Source: Entamoeba invadens IP1 (Eukaryota; Evosea; Mastigamoebida; Endamoebidae). From it: a stretch of DNA of 64,000 bases. The stretch covers positions 458,177 through 522,176 of the forward strand of contig NW_004440113.1 of assembly GCF_000330505.1 (NCBI RefSeq). The letters are read 5' to 3'. The notes beneath the pieces are model-generated. The model was not told the DNA's origin. It ran no database searches and was given only the letters and a program-made list of their open reading frames with translations. This document shows, piece after piece, positions 22,990 to 32,754 of this stretch (position 1 is the stretch's first letter; each line of letters begins with the position of its first letter). Made by a program: the position numbers and the translations under genes.

Positions 22990-24474
22990 ATGGTCAACTT
23001 CACGTGCGATAAATGCGGAGATACTATTAAGAAATCGAAGGCAAAACAACACGCATATCAATGCAGAGGGTTCTGCGGATACACTTGCATCGACTGCCAT
23101 AAATCATTCAAGACAGAGGCCGAGTATGACGCACACAAACAATGCATTACAGAAACAGAAGCTTACCAAGGAGAATTTTTGAAAAAGAAAGAAGCAGAGA
23201 AAAAGAAAGCAGAAGAGAAGAAAATAGAAAAAGAGTTAGAAAAGCCAGCTGAAAAAGAAGAGAAGAAACACAAACACGAGAAGAAAGACAAAAAAGATAA
23301 GAAAGAAAAGAAGCATCATCATCACGACGAAGAAAAGGATGACAAGAAGAAAGAAGAGAAAAAAGAAGAAAAAGCCGAGAAGAAAGACAAGAAGGAGAAA
23401 AAAGCTAAAAAGGAGGAAGTGAAAGCAGAAGAAAAGAAAGAAGAAGAGAAGAAACCCGAGACCAAAGAAGCTAAGGAAGAGAAGAAGAAGGAGAAAAAGG
23501 ACAAGAAAGATAAAAAGGAAAAGAAAGAAACTAAATCTGAGAAGAAAGAAGAAGAGAAACCAAAGGCTGAAGAGAAAAAGGACGATAAAAAAGAAAAGAA
23601 GGAGAAGAAAGAAAAGAAACACTCAAAAAAGGAGGAAAAAGCTGAAGAAAAGATAGTCGAGGCTGTTCCACTAGTTGAGGAAAAATCAAAAGAAGAAAAG
23701 AAAAAGGAAAAGAAGGAGAAAAAACATCATCACAAAGAAGACAAGGAAGAGAAAGCCGAGAAGAAAGATAAAAAAGACAAGAAGGAGAAAAAGGAGAAGA
23801 AAGAGGCTAAAGAAGAAAAACCAAAAGAAGAAAAGAAAGAAGAAGAGAAGAAACCCGAGACTAAAGAAACTAAAGAAGAGAAGAAGAAAGAGAAAAAGGA
23901 CAAAAAAGAGAAGAAAGAGACTAAACCCGAGAAAAAAGAAGAAAAGAAAGAAGAACCAAAAGTAGAAGAGAAGCCAAAGGCTGAAGAAAAGTCAGAAAAG
24001 AAAGAGAAAAAGGAAAAGAAAGAGAAGAAGCATCACCACCATCATGACGAAGAAAAGAAAGAAGAAAAGGCTGACAAGAAGAAAGAAGAGAAAAAAGAAG
24101 AAAAAGCCGAGAAGAAAGACAAGAAAGAGAAAAAAGCCAAGAAAGAAGAAGTAAAAGCAGAAGAAAAACCAAAGGAAGAAAAGAAACCTGAGACCAAAGA
24201 AGCTAAAGAAGAGAAGAAGAAGGAGAAAAAGGACAAGAAAGATAAAAAGGAAACTAAGATTAACAAGAAAGAAGAAGATAAAAAGGAAGAGAAACCAAAA
24301 GCTGAAGAGAAAAAGGAAAAGAAGGAGAAGAAAGAAAAGAAACACAATAAGAAAGAAGCTAAGGAAGAGAAACCAAAAGAAGAAAAGAAAGAAACCAAAA
24401 AAGATGTGAAGAAGTCGAATGCTGTTGTGATGACTGCTGCTTCCCTTGCTGACGTTTCTGTTGACGAGGACTGA
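22990..24474 (+). CDS. LYAR-like zinc-finger nucleolar protein with long Lys/Glu repeat array
   Basis: The first ~65 residues match the LYAR-type C2HC zinc fingers: FTCDKCGDTIKKSKAKQH, then CRGFCGYTCIDCHKSF, then YDAHKQCITE. LYAR proteins are nucleolar and take part in ribosome production and chromatin. The remaining ~430 of 494 residues are almost entirely Lys and Glu with EKKDKK/EKKEKK units and three His clusters (KKHHHHDEE, KKHHHKED, KKHHHHHDEE). A block of about 75 residues near 107-185 recurs near 347-430, and partly in between, so the array grew by internal duplication. Single exon, TATA-like element upstream. The family call rests on the zinc fingers only. Confidence 0.85.
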   Translation: MVNFTCDKCGDTIKKSKAKQHAYQCRGFCGYTCIDCHKSFKTEAEYDAHKQCITETEAYQGEFLKKKEAEKKKAEEKKIEKELEKPAEKEEKKHKHEKKDKKDKKEKKHHHHDEEKDDKKKEEKKEEKAEKKDKKEKKAKKEEVKAEEKKEEEKKPETKEAKEEKKKEKKDKKDKKEKKETKSEKKEEEKPKAEEKKDDKKEKKEKKEKKHSKKEEKAEEKIVEAVPLVEEKSKEEKKKEKKEKKHHHKEDKEEKAEKKDKKDKKEKKEKKEAKEEKPKEEKKEEEKKPETKETKEEKKKEKKDKKEKKETKPEKKEEKKEEPKVEEKPKAEEKSEKKEKKEKKEKKHHHHHDEEKKEEKADKKKEEKKEEKAEKKDKKEKKAKKEEVKAEEKPKEEKKPETKEAKEEKKKEKKDKKDKKETKINKKEEDKKEEKPKAEEKKEKKEKKEKKHNKKEAKEEKPKEEKKETKKDVKKSNAVVMTAASLADVSVDED

Positions 24475-24608
24475 TTGAGTTTTTTTTTAAATTTTTTAGT
24501 GTGGAAGTTCTGATTTTAGTTTTCGAAGATTTTCTAAAAACGACAACAAAAATTAAAAAGACCGAATTCAAACCTTTTTAAAAAATTTTTAAAAATTTTT
24601 TCAATTCC

Positions 24609-25469
24609 TCATTTTGAAGATCCACAGCAAGTGCACTCCAAACTTCTCTTCTTGGTCTGTGTGTTACTTCAGTTATTATGTATTTTTCATGAAATGGATG
24701 AACAAACCGTCACGATTTTGTGCATTAAAGTTAAACCATTGAACATAAACATCTTTCCTGATAATACCTCCCCTTTGTCAAGTATTATTTTAACAACTTC
24801 CATTGCTTCTATAGACCCAATAACACCACATATCGTGCCAACAACTCCAGCAGTCTTTGCAGTTGCATTTAAAGAAGCTGCTGGCATTGTTGGATATAAA
24901 CACTTGTAACAAGGTCCACCCTTGTAATTCAAAACAGTGACATGACCTTCCCATCGTACGACAGAACCAGTCACGACGGGAATACCAAGTTTAACACCAA
25001 CAGAAGAGATTAAATAACGAGTTTGGTGGTTATCGCAGCAGTCCACTAACACGTCACACCCCTGAAATATTTCAACACCATTGGTCTCATCAACTCTGAC
25101 CGACTTTTGAAGTATTTCTATGTTCGGATTTAAGAGGTGTGCACTCTTTTGAGCAGACTCAGATTTTAACATCCCAATGCGCTCAGAGTTGTGAATCACT
25201 TGGCGATTCAAATTCACGGATTCGACAATGTCGTTGTCAACTATTAATATGTGACCAACACCAAAGGAAGTCAAATACTGTATGACTGGACTTCCTAACC
25301 CACCAGCTCCTAATATCCCTACTTTACTCTTTAATAACTTCTCTTGGCCAGCTATACCTATCTCGGGAAGGATGTTGTGACGAACATATTGGTCGGATTC
25401 ACTCGAGGACATGACTACTTTCTTCAAGTTCGAGTTTATCGAACCTTTCGAATGGCGGTTACTCGGCAT
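24609..25469 (-). CDS. MoeB/ThiF/Uba4-like E1 adenylyltransferase
   Basis: An E1-like enzyme that adenylates the C-terminus of a ubiquitin-like sulfur carrier (Urm1/MoaD type). Exons: 24708-25469 and 24609-24656, 269 aa. It shows YVRHNILPEIGIAGQEKL, the nucleotide loop GILGAGGLGS, DNDIVESVNLNRQ, the DCCDN segment and the zinc cysteine pair CYKCLYP. The 48-bp last exon supplies the second pair, ECTCCG, which supports the splice. The usual catalytic-Cys stretch (AC.TAGVVG in relatives) is NATAKTAGVVG, so the Cys is missing; there is no rhodanese domain. Start at ATG 25469; the frame opens earlier only with TTG. Confidence 0.87.
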
Positions 25470-25786
25470 TTTGTATGTGTTCAATTCTATTTCTATTAAT
25501 TATTAATTATCAATTATAACACTAATTACTCTTCTTTGCATAGAAAATACGAGGCTGCTTTTGCGACAAAAAAATCGGTGACTCATCACTGAATCAAATT
25601 AGTCATAGTAAATTGTTTTAATAAAATTATAATACTATTAAAATTATTATACTATTTTCTTATAGTAAATGTGTTAATTGAATATTAATTAAAAAACTAT
25701 TTCTTATAGTAAGAAATTGATAATTAAAATATTATACAATATAGAATTTGTTTTTAAAGCCATAAGAACTCGAAAATTAGAGAGAA

Positions 25787-26113
25787 ATGGCAAGTGTACA
25801 GACTGGTTCGAAGAAGATGAAAATAGTGAATGGGATGTTAGTCGAGGTCGATGCAAATTCAAGCGGACAGCCACAACAACGTTTTGGAGCGCCACCCCCA
25901 AGTCAGCCGTATAATATGTTTCCATCACAAAACACCACAACCAATCAAACAACCGCGCGAAACCCTCGCCCACAAGATGAAGAAGTACAAATGCCTATTG
26001 CACTCTTATGTGTGTTTTTGTTGTTAGCAGAAGCACTTTTTTTGAATTGGGGAGTTGTTGCTGTTACTCTTCTCGTTATGTTGCTTACTCTAGCCTTTTT
26101 TATTGCTAATTAA
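25787..26113 (+). CDS. Small membrane protein, possibly FAM241/DUF4605-like
   Basis: A 108-aa protein with a short polar start containing KIVNGMLVEVD, a Pro/Gln/Asn-rich linker and a C-terminal hydrophobic hairpin of two closely spaced membrane segments (IALLCVFLLLAEALFL and VVAVTLLVMLLTLAFFI). The layout, a short NG-V motif, a disordered linker and a terminal membrane hairpin, resembles small ER proteins of the FAM241 type, but this rests on architecture and a few residues. Single exon. Probably ER or endomembrane; function unknown. Confidence 0.6.
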   Translation: MASVQTGSKKMKIVNGMLVEVDANSSGQPQQRFGAPPPSQPYNMFPSQNTTTNQTTARNPRPQDEEVQMPIALLCVFLLLAEALFLNWGVVAVTLLVMLLTLAFFIAN

Positions 26114-26193
26114 ATTTTCTATTTCACGTGTTTCCTTCAAGACTTCATAACTTGTTAAATGACAAAACTGCAAAATTCAATTGAAGAAGTGCT

Positions 26194-27760
26194 ATGCAAT
26201 ACATCGGAACTGTCCAAGGACTTTTCTTAACAAATTCTAATGTCCACTTTTGTCGTATTCAAATTGGTCAAGGCAATGTAGACGTCTTCATCCCACCACT
26301 AAGCACTTTATTCGCTTTTCCAGGAGATATTGTGACATTAGGAATCTTCCCCCCTTCCTTATGGAAATTAAGTCTGTGCGACAAAATCCAATTTCTGGAC
26401 GGCCCATTCAACTCCTCCCTCTTCTTCTCAACTCAAAATTTCAATTCAATTTTCGACGTCTTTTTGGCGCTTCGCACAGTCGAGAACAAACGACTTATTC
26501 CAGTCGGGTGTGTCACCTCAATCAACCAAATGGCAAGTCTCGACGCGTGTTCGGGATATGTGGAAAACAACATCTTCTACCCCGACGACAGAAACTTCCC
26601 GGTATGGCCTGCTCCAAACACATATGTGGAATTTCGTCGAGTGCTTGGGGTGTATAACAGACAGGCAATGAGCTTTGAAGTCCAAAATGGAAGTAAAGAG
26701 AAGAACTTCAACAGAGAAAGCGATATGGAAATAATCAAAATGGAAAGTGAAAGTCTGAAGAGAATCAAATTTGACTTTCCGTGTGTCCCAATTACTAATG
26801 CAACACCGTTAATATCATTTGATACAAAAACAGAAGAAATTCGGAAGGAAGAACCGTTGAAGGAGATCTTTAACGTCGATTTGAGGAATAGAAGAGTCTT
26901 CACGATCGATCACAGAACAACACGAATAAGAGATGACGCACTGCATGTCTGCTATGTTGGACCAAATCTCATTGAATTTGGCGTACACTGCACGGACTTC
27001 ACGGAAGACTTGAGCGTCGAGGAGTTCACTCATTTGTTTAATCAAAGACAGAAGGAAAGCGGTCACACATTCAATCAGAAGATCTGCGAGAAACTCTCAC
27101 TCGACTGTGGAAAGACTCTACACGCTTTTAGTATACTCTTTTATGTCAACACAACAACTTGCAGAGTGGAGCAATGCTGCTTTGGAAAGAGTGTCATACG
27201 GGTTCAAGCGAATTTGACGACAGACCAATTTACTCGGTTGAGTACGGCGAACACCGTCGACGACTTAAAAGTATTTAATGGCTTGAAAACAAGTCAAATG
27301 GATCTTGAAAGGATTTGTAGTGACTCTAAATTACTCAGTGAAATTACAGAGAAAGTACTTTGTTTGTATATTGCTAAAAACACTGTTGGACAAGGAGACG
27401 TCATTGCTGACTTGGGAAAGTTTGTTTGTTAATATATATAGTATATATATAGTATATAAATATATTACTATATATATACTATATATATAGTATAGATTAA
27501 GTAATAGATTTGTGGGGAGATGTATGGGAGAACAACTCCATCAGTACTATGGCGATCTTGCATTATTAAGAGATTACCGCCCTTGGTATTACAGAACTAC
27601 ATTTCGGTCACCACTTCGTAAACTATTTGACATCTGTGTGTTGCGTCAAATTGAGGCAATGAATTGTAAATACGGTGTGGAACAAATGGTCATTACTGTA
27701 TGTGGTACGGCAGAGCGATTACAAATGCTTATTGACGAACAGAAGATTTTGCCTTTGTAA
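26194..27760 (+). CDS. RNB-domain (RNase II/DIS3-like) protein, short and with altered active site
   Basis: Related to RNase II/DIS3-family 3'-5' exoribonucleases. Exons: 26194-27419 and 27508-27760 (492 aa). The N-terminus (MQYIGTVQGLFL, then VDVFIPPL and GDIVTLGIFP) looks like a cold-shock-type beta barrel. The RNB signature is FTIDHRTTRIRDDALHV; family members normally have four Asp in this stretch, here the second is Ile and the first, third and fourth remain. The C-terminal RNB block FRSPLRKLFDICVLRQIEAM is in the second exon, which supports the splice. No S1 domain or PIN domain is present. Activity is uncertain; it may be weakened or binding-only. The intron is largely TATA repeats. 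Confidence 0.75.
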
Positions 27761-27911
27761 ATTGGAAACACTTTAAATGAATTGATTGGTATGTATTATT
27801 ATTATAAAATAGAAATAATAAATAATATTATAAATAATTATAATAAATGGTCATAATTAAGTGTCACTTGTGTTACTTTGATGAATACAAAACTTGAACT
27901 GATTAATTCAA

Positions 27912-28175
27912 ATGCACCGAATGAAAACAATTATACCAAAACCCATCCGTCTATTGAATGAGATATACGACCTCAAAAATAGTGAAGAATGCCACGACTG
28001 CATTGTTGATTTCACACCAGACTATTCGTCAGACAGAGAACTGAAAGACGACGAACGAACATTATCTCCTCCACGCGTGAAAAACCCAATTGTGTTTGAC
28101 GCACAGCTCTTTACACAACAAGAACAACAAGACGACTTTTCGTTTTCCGATTCGTTTATGTTCACTGTTGTATAA
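27912..28175 (+). CDS. Small hypothetical acidic protein
   Basis: An 87-aa frame from ATG 27912 with coding-like composition: PKPIRLLNEIYDLKNSEECH, then an acidic middle (DFTPDYSSDRELKDDERTLS) and a Gln/Phe-rich end (QEQQDDFSFSDSF). I do not recognise it. It may be disordered; the repeated acidic-aromatic clusters could be an interaction motif, but this is speculation. Confidence 0.45.
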   Translation: MHRMKTIIPKPIRLLNEIYDLKNSEECHDCIVDFTPDYSSDRELKDDERTLSPPRVKNPIVFDAQLFTQQEQQDDFSFSDSFMFTVV

Positions 28176-28488
28176 ATATCTCTCTTTATTGATTTGTTCG
28201 TATTATTCTCCGTTTGAGAGCTGACTCATTCAAAGTCAACAAATGATGATAAAGTCTTCAGAAATTGTTTCATCACTTCTCGTCGAGCAAAACTCACAGA
28301 GATGAAGTTTATCCTTTATGTACCATTCTAATAGTTTTTTTATAATTTAAGTGACATTGATGTCTTTGGTACAAAAAGTTATTCCTGTATTATAGTATTA
28401 CTTTATTAATAGATATTGTCATTTGACCGTCACTTTTTAACATATTAAGGCATTGCACCTCAGCACAAGTCAAATAACATAAAAAGAA
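28176..28488. other. Intergenic region between convergent genes
   Basis: About 0.3 kb. It contains ATGATGA on the plus strand and GTGATGA on the minus strand, both of C-box form, but no properly spaced D box, so I do not call an RNA here. Confidence 0.4.
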
Positions 28489-30900
28489 CTAAATGATGTT
28501 AGAAAAGGTCTTTTCGTGAATCACTTTGTCTCTGTATTTATCTGCTATTTCCTTCAGTAGAACTTTGATCTCCCGTTTTGCCCTCGACAGGTCTTCTTCT
28601 GTTTTTCCTTCGATCAGAAGATATAACTTCTGTGTCCCCGCAGGAACAGGTTTACCCTCCGGAACGTATGTCCCCTTTGTTGTGATTTTCACGTTGCAAC
28701 TCTGCATGACGGGTAACAACTTCTCTTTGTTTGTCAAGACAAAACGCGACTGGAGAGAGAAGTCGTTAATCACAACTTCGGTTTGATATCCATCGGATGT
28801 CGCTTTGGCTATTTTCTTATTCAATCGGTCGATCGCTTCAAGTGCTTTTCGAACGGCCTCCCGCTTCTCAACTGGTATTTTGTTTTCTTCCATCTCCTCT
28901 TCCATCTTCTTATTTTCAACTCGTTCCTTTAAAGTCTCTCCGCCCGCCTCTTCTTCAAGATATGCACCAACTTTGGTCTCCAAATTTTTGATCTCCTCTT
29001 TTTTATCAAATTTAAAGCCCGACCCCCCATACCCCATCTTCCTCTTCTTCGTCTCTAAAAACAATTTCTTAGTCTTCCACCCCTCATTCAGTTCACTCAA
29101 CTCTTTACTTATTCGTCCTCCACTCAGGGTTAATGCTTTAACTATATCATCACTATACATGTCCTCTTCTTTCGTTATAAAGGTGATCGCCTTTCCTCTC
29201 TGTCCAGCTCTCCCAGTCCTCCCAACACGATGTACATAGTCTTCCATATGATTGGGACAGTCATAGTTGATGACTAATTCAAGTCCTTTCACATCAATAC
29301 CACGCGCACACACAGAAGTCGCTACCATTACTGTCTTCCCAACTCCAGATTTGAATTCATTGATGGTGTTCTGCCGATCTACTTGGTCGATTCCTCCGTG
29401 TAGCAATAAACACCCAATATCTTCGTTCATGAGGCATTGATACAGTTCATCGCAATTTTTCTGAGTCTCCGTGAATATCAGAATTCGCCCGCCTTGCGCT
29501 TTTTGAGTCTTCACTATCGCTACAACGGTCTGCAGCTTGTCCTCTTTTGGTAACACCACAACGTCTTGGTCTATCGTATCAGATACATGACTCCTCCCCC
29601 CACATATAATTTCTATCGGCTTCTTTAAAAATTCGCGCGCACTTTGTTCGACACTTTGCGGGAACGTCGCTGAAAACATCACTATTTGTTTGTCGGGGCG
29701 AATCCCATCGATGATGTGTTTAATTTGTGGCCCAAACCCTAAATCAAACATTCGGTCCGCCTCGTCTAAAACAACAAAAGAGACGCGTCGCAAGTTTGTG
29801 ATGCGCCCACTGTTGGTGACTAAGATATCTATCATCCTCCCCGGAGTGCACACGACGATTTCACTCCCACGCTTTAACGCACCTATTTGACTTGAAATAC
29901 CCATCCCCCCAAACACTGCAGTCGTCCGTAGTTTCAGAAACTTCGCAAACTTGGCTATCTCTGTGTTAATTTGTTCAGCTAACTCGCGAATAGGGACAAA
30001 CACAATAGCAATCGGACCATCGCCCGGCAATAGTGCTGGCTGTGACAAGACATCTACTGATAAATACTTCCTCTTTGAATCGTTCTCACACCATCAGGAC
30101 ATTTGCTGAAGGTCTCCTGATGGTATCAAAGACTAGAGTTCAGAGATTTTTTAATAAGACTTCATATAGAAAGAAGTAAAGTAATAATTACCATAATAAT
30201 ACTACTAATTGAGTATCTAAGACCAATTAAATAGTATAGTATAAAATATTAATAAGATATTATATTATAATAAATAGGAGGAATATTATATAATATAGTA
30301 TATAAATAGTAAATACAAACGTTTAAGTAAAGGCAAGACATAAGCAAGAGTCTTCCCAGACCCCGTCTTGGCACATACGATTGCATCAAGACCAGACATT
30401 ACAGCTGGTATTGCTTGACGTTGTACTGGTGTTGGTTTGTCATAATTTAAAATTCGGATGATCTCGAGCATCACGGGGTTTAATCCACATTGGGACCAAC
30501 TTTGAATTGGTTTTGGACATCTCTTTCCTCTGACTATACACCCCTCCAATTCGACTCTTCTTATCTCTTTCACTTCATTGTCAGTCAGACGAGTGACGTC
30601 GGGGACCTCGACGTATAATCCTTTGACAAGTGGCAAGTAATTGATTGTTTTATGGTCGACTTCCAGCAACTCCAAGCGCTTCTTCTTGATCTGTGTTAGT
30701 TCATCTTTATATTGAGTCAAATCTTCTGAGTCGGAACTCTCCTCTTTTTGTGGTGGTAACTTGTCAACAAACTCCAATGGAACAGGATCAGTCTTCTCTT
30801 TCTGTTTCAGTTCTTGAAGTTTATTCGTCGCTTCCATAACTTGCTTTGCACTCTCCTCTTCCATTTTGTCGAGAAAGTCGTCATAGTCTTCTTCCTCCAT
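28489..30900 (-). CDS. PRP5: PRP5/DDX46-type DEAD-box pre-mRNA splicing helicase
   Basis: DEAD-box ATPase expected to act with U2 snRNP at branch-site recognition. Exons 30321-30900 and 28489-30056 give 715 aa. The acidic N-terminus holds EEEDYDDFLDKME; then comes CPKPIQSWSQCGL and the Q motif PTPVQRQAIPAVMSG, typical of DDX46/Prp5. Helicase motifs: AKTGSGKT, PIRELA, TPGRMID, DEAD in VLDEADRMF, SAT, ARGID and HRVGRTGRAG. The C-terminal ~200 residues carry the Prp5-type tail (INDFSLQSRFVLTNKEKL and a KH-like end). The intron of 264 nt is long for this genome and contains a strong hairpin. Start at ATG 30900; the upstream frame has only TTG. Confidence 0.92.
30073..30131 (-). ncRNA. Hairpin inside the PRP5 intron; possible intronic RNA
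   Basis: On the gene strand a perfect 9-bp stem CCATCAGGA/TCCTGATGG encloses a 15-nt loop, and an outer 6-bp stem CTTTGA/TCAAAG flanks it. It sits ~16 bp from the acceptor side in an unusually long intron. It lacks clear C/D or H/ACA boxes, so it could be a structured RNA, a splicing-control hairpin, or an old inverted-repeat insertion. I only claim the inverted repeats. Confidence 0.3.
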
Positions 30901-31074
30901 TTCTAGTGTTTTGAGTTGGCTTTTTGTATTTTTTATCAATTACTTTTATCGGAGGGCACATTATGTAAATATTATCGTTATTAGTAATAATACTATAATA
31001 TAATCCACTACAATGTTCCGATATATAAAAGTATATGAAACTAAACAATACTAATAAATTAATAGTTACAAATA

Positions 31075-31959
31075 CTATACCAAGAGCGAGTCTTTTCTAT
31101 ATTGTCCTGAAGATACATACAAGTGGAGGAACTCTATTTTCTTTGACTGTTTGATTTTGTCGTAGTAAAATTTGTGTAGATGTGACAGAACGAGTGTTGC
31201 CTTTTGTAAATCGGCTTTAATAGTTGCTGTATCATTTCGAAGAATTACAGTGAATTTACACTCATCAAGTATCACCTCGTTCTTTCTGAGCCACTGTAAA
31301 ACGAATGCTGTGATATCATCGATTTTTACTGGTATTGTAGAATACAGGGAAGGAAACAATTCTTCGATTTGTTGGTCTATTTGAGGATTATACACATCGA
31401 AAACGTCTGTTTCGACATATATCCGAGTTAACGTAGTGTATGTATAAATTGCTTGGTTTATCGCAAACACTAGGGTTTTGGAAAATTTTGGATTGATTGG
31501 AAGAGGAAGCATATCTTCGGGAGTTTTGTCTGAAGTGTTAAGTAAATACCAAGGAATAAAACTGTTCACTTTGTGTTCTAATTCGTTTTGTAGTAATTCG
31601 TCTAATTGTTGGAGCTGTGAATTGGAAAGTAGACTTTTCAATGTGTCGCAAGAAAATTTGTCATTTTGAATTTGGAAAATGAGGCGTTGTGATAAAATTT
31701 CGTCGCAGTCGTTGCATTCATTCGTTTTGGGAAGAGGGTTTGTCCCCGTTTGTAAAAGTTGAGAAAAGTCATGTGCGCTTCTTTCTTCAACTTTTTGAGA
31801 CATCACTTTTTCTATTTGGCGCTTAGCAAATTCGTTAAAACATTTTCCATTGTTATGGTTTTGGAAGGTGTCCACATCATCATAATGATTTCCACAATAT
31901 TTACATGTATATTTCATTGACATTGTCGTTTTGGAATTGTTTTTTTTATTAGTTTTCAT
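31075..31959 (-). CDS. N-terminal zinc-finger protein, unidentified (possibly ZNHIT-like)
   Basis: 294 aa. Residues ~16-40 form one zinc motif, YTCKYCGNHYDDVDTFQNH followed by GKC, i.e. C-x2-C then H and C. The rest is helical; LLSNSQLQQLDELL followed by FIPWYLL is reminiscent of the C-terminal region of HIT-zinc-finger proteins such as ZNHIT2, and the domain order fits, but the zinc motif is not a canonical HIT finger. A role in snoRNP or chaperone assembly would follow if that is right. Otherwise unidentified. Single exon. Confidence 0.55.
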   Translation of the reverse strand: MKTNKKNNSKTTMSMKYTCKYCGNHYDDVDTFQNHNNGKCFNEFAKRQIEKVMSQKVEERSAHDFSQLLQTGTNPLPKTNECNDCDEILSQRLIFQIQNDKFSCDTLKSLLSNSQLQQLDELLQNELEHKVNSFIPWYLLNTSDKTPEDMLPLPINPKFSKTLVFAINQAIYTYTTLTRIYVETDVFDVYNPQIDQQIEELFPSLYSTIPVKIDDITAFVLQWLRKNEVILDECKFTVILRNDTATIKADLQKATLVLSHLHKFYYDKIKQSKKIEFLHLYVSSGQYRKDSLLV

Positions 31960-32238
31960 TTGTAATAAATGAAGTATAAAATCATTTTTATAATCTAAAT
32001 TGTATTAATTAAATCAATGGCATTTTGAACTATTTATTACCAGAAACTATGATACTATACAAACTCAATTACTGTATTATTTTTATAAATTATGAATTAT
32101 AATAAAAATATTAATTAATTATAGTATAACAATTTCTATTTTATAATGAAATCCAAATCAACAGTTCATAAATTTAAACCTCATAAAATATGAGGTTTGA
32201 GAACTTATAAACGAAATTTTTTTATTGGTTTTGAATAA

Positions 32239-32550
32239 ATGAGTTTTTATAGCCGCTACCTCAAAGACGAAGTCTGTGTTGGTACAATTGATGGCGTAGA
32301 AGAAGCAAAAACACCAAACACTTACAATAGAAAGCCTCATTGGCGTCGTGAAGACATTCTTAAGTTTTATGAAGGTCTTACATTGTATGGTGCTAACTTT
32401 GCTTTATTGGAACTATTTTTCAATGGAACAAGAACGCACAAACAACTTCTTGCTCGTTTCAAACTTGAACAAAAAATGCGACCAGAGTTAGTTTCCAAGG
32501 CTATGCTTCCCCAAGTCGTTCATTTAGATAAAGTTGTAGATAAAAATTAA
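32239..32550 (+). CDS. BDP1: BDP1 (TFIIIB B'')-like SANT protein, minimal form
   Basis: Only 103 aa, yet it contains the extended SANT domain characteristic of the RNA polymerase III factor BDP1: HWRREDILKFYEGLTLYGAN, then FFNGTRTHKQLLARFKLEQK and a final RPELVSKAM. This Trp / FYE-L / G-NF / RT-KQ-ARFK pattern is specific for B'' rather than for ordinary Myb proteins. BDP1 joins TBP and BRF1 at tRNA and 5S promoters. Known BDP1 proteins are several hundred residues long, so this is an extreme reduction. No splice sites that would add large exons are obvious nearby. Confidence 0.8.
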   Translation: MSFYSRYLKDEVCVGTIDGVEEAKTPNTYNRKPHWRREDILKFYEGLTLYGANFALLELFFNGTRTHKQLLARFKLEQKMRPELVSKAMLPQVVHLDKVVDKN

Positions 32551-32754
32551 CATCATTCTGTGGTATTTTCCATAGTTTATTTTCTACTAAAATTTATTAT
32601 ATTTAAAACTAAACAAACTTTATAAAAACAGAATCATTGAATATAGTAAACAATTTCTTTACTATAATTATAGTTTTAATATAGTAAAAAATACTAATAA
32701 TAATATAGTAAAAGTGTAATATTCAAATTATACAAATAACCCAACGAGACGCAA

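Noticed and set aside
23236..24398. Several long minus-strand frames rich in Phe, Leu and Ser
   Set aside because: They are the antisense of the Lys/Glu-rich LYAR tail; AAG/GAA codons read as CTT/TTC.
28201..28320. Possible C/D snoRNA between 28.2 and 28.3 kb
   Set aside because: C-box-like motifs occur on both strands but no D box follows at a workable distance, and there is no terminal stem.
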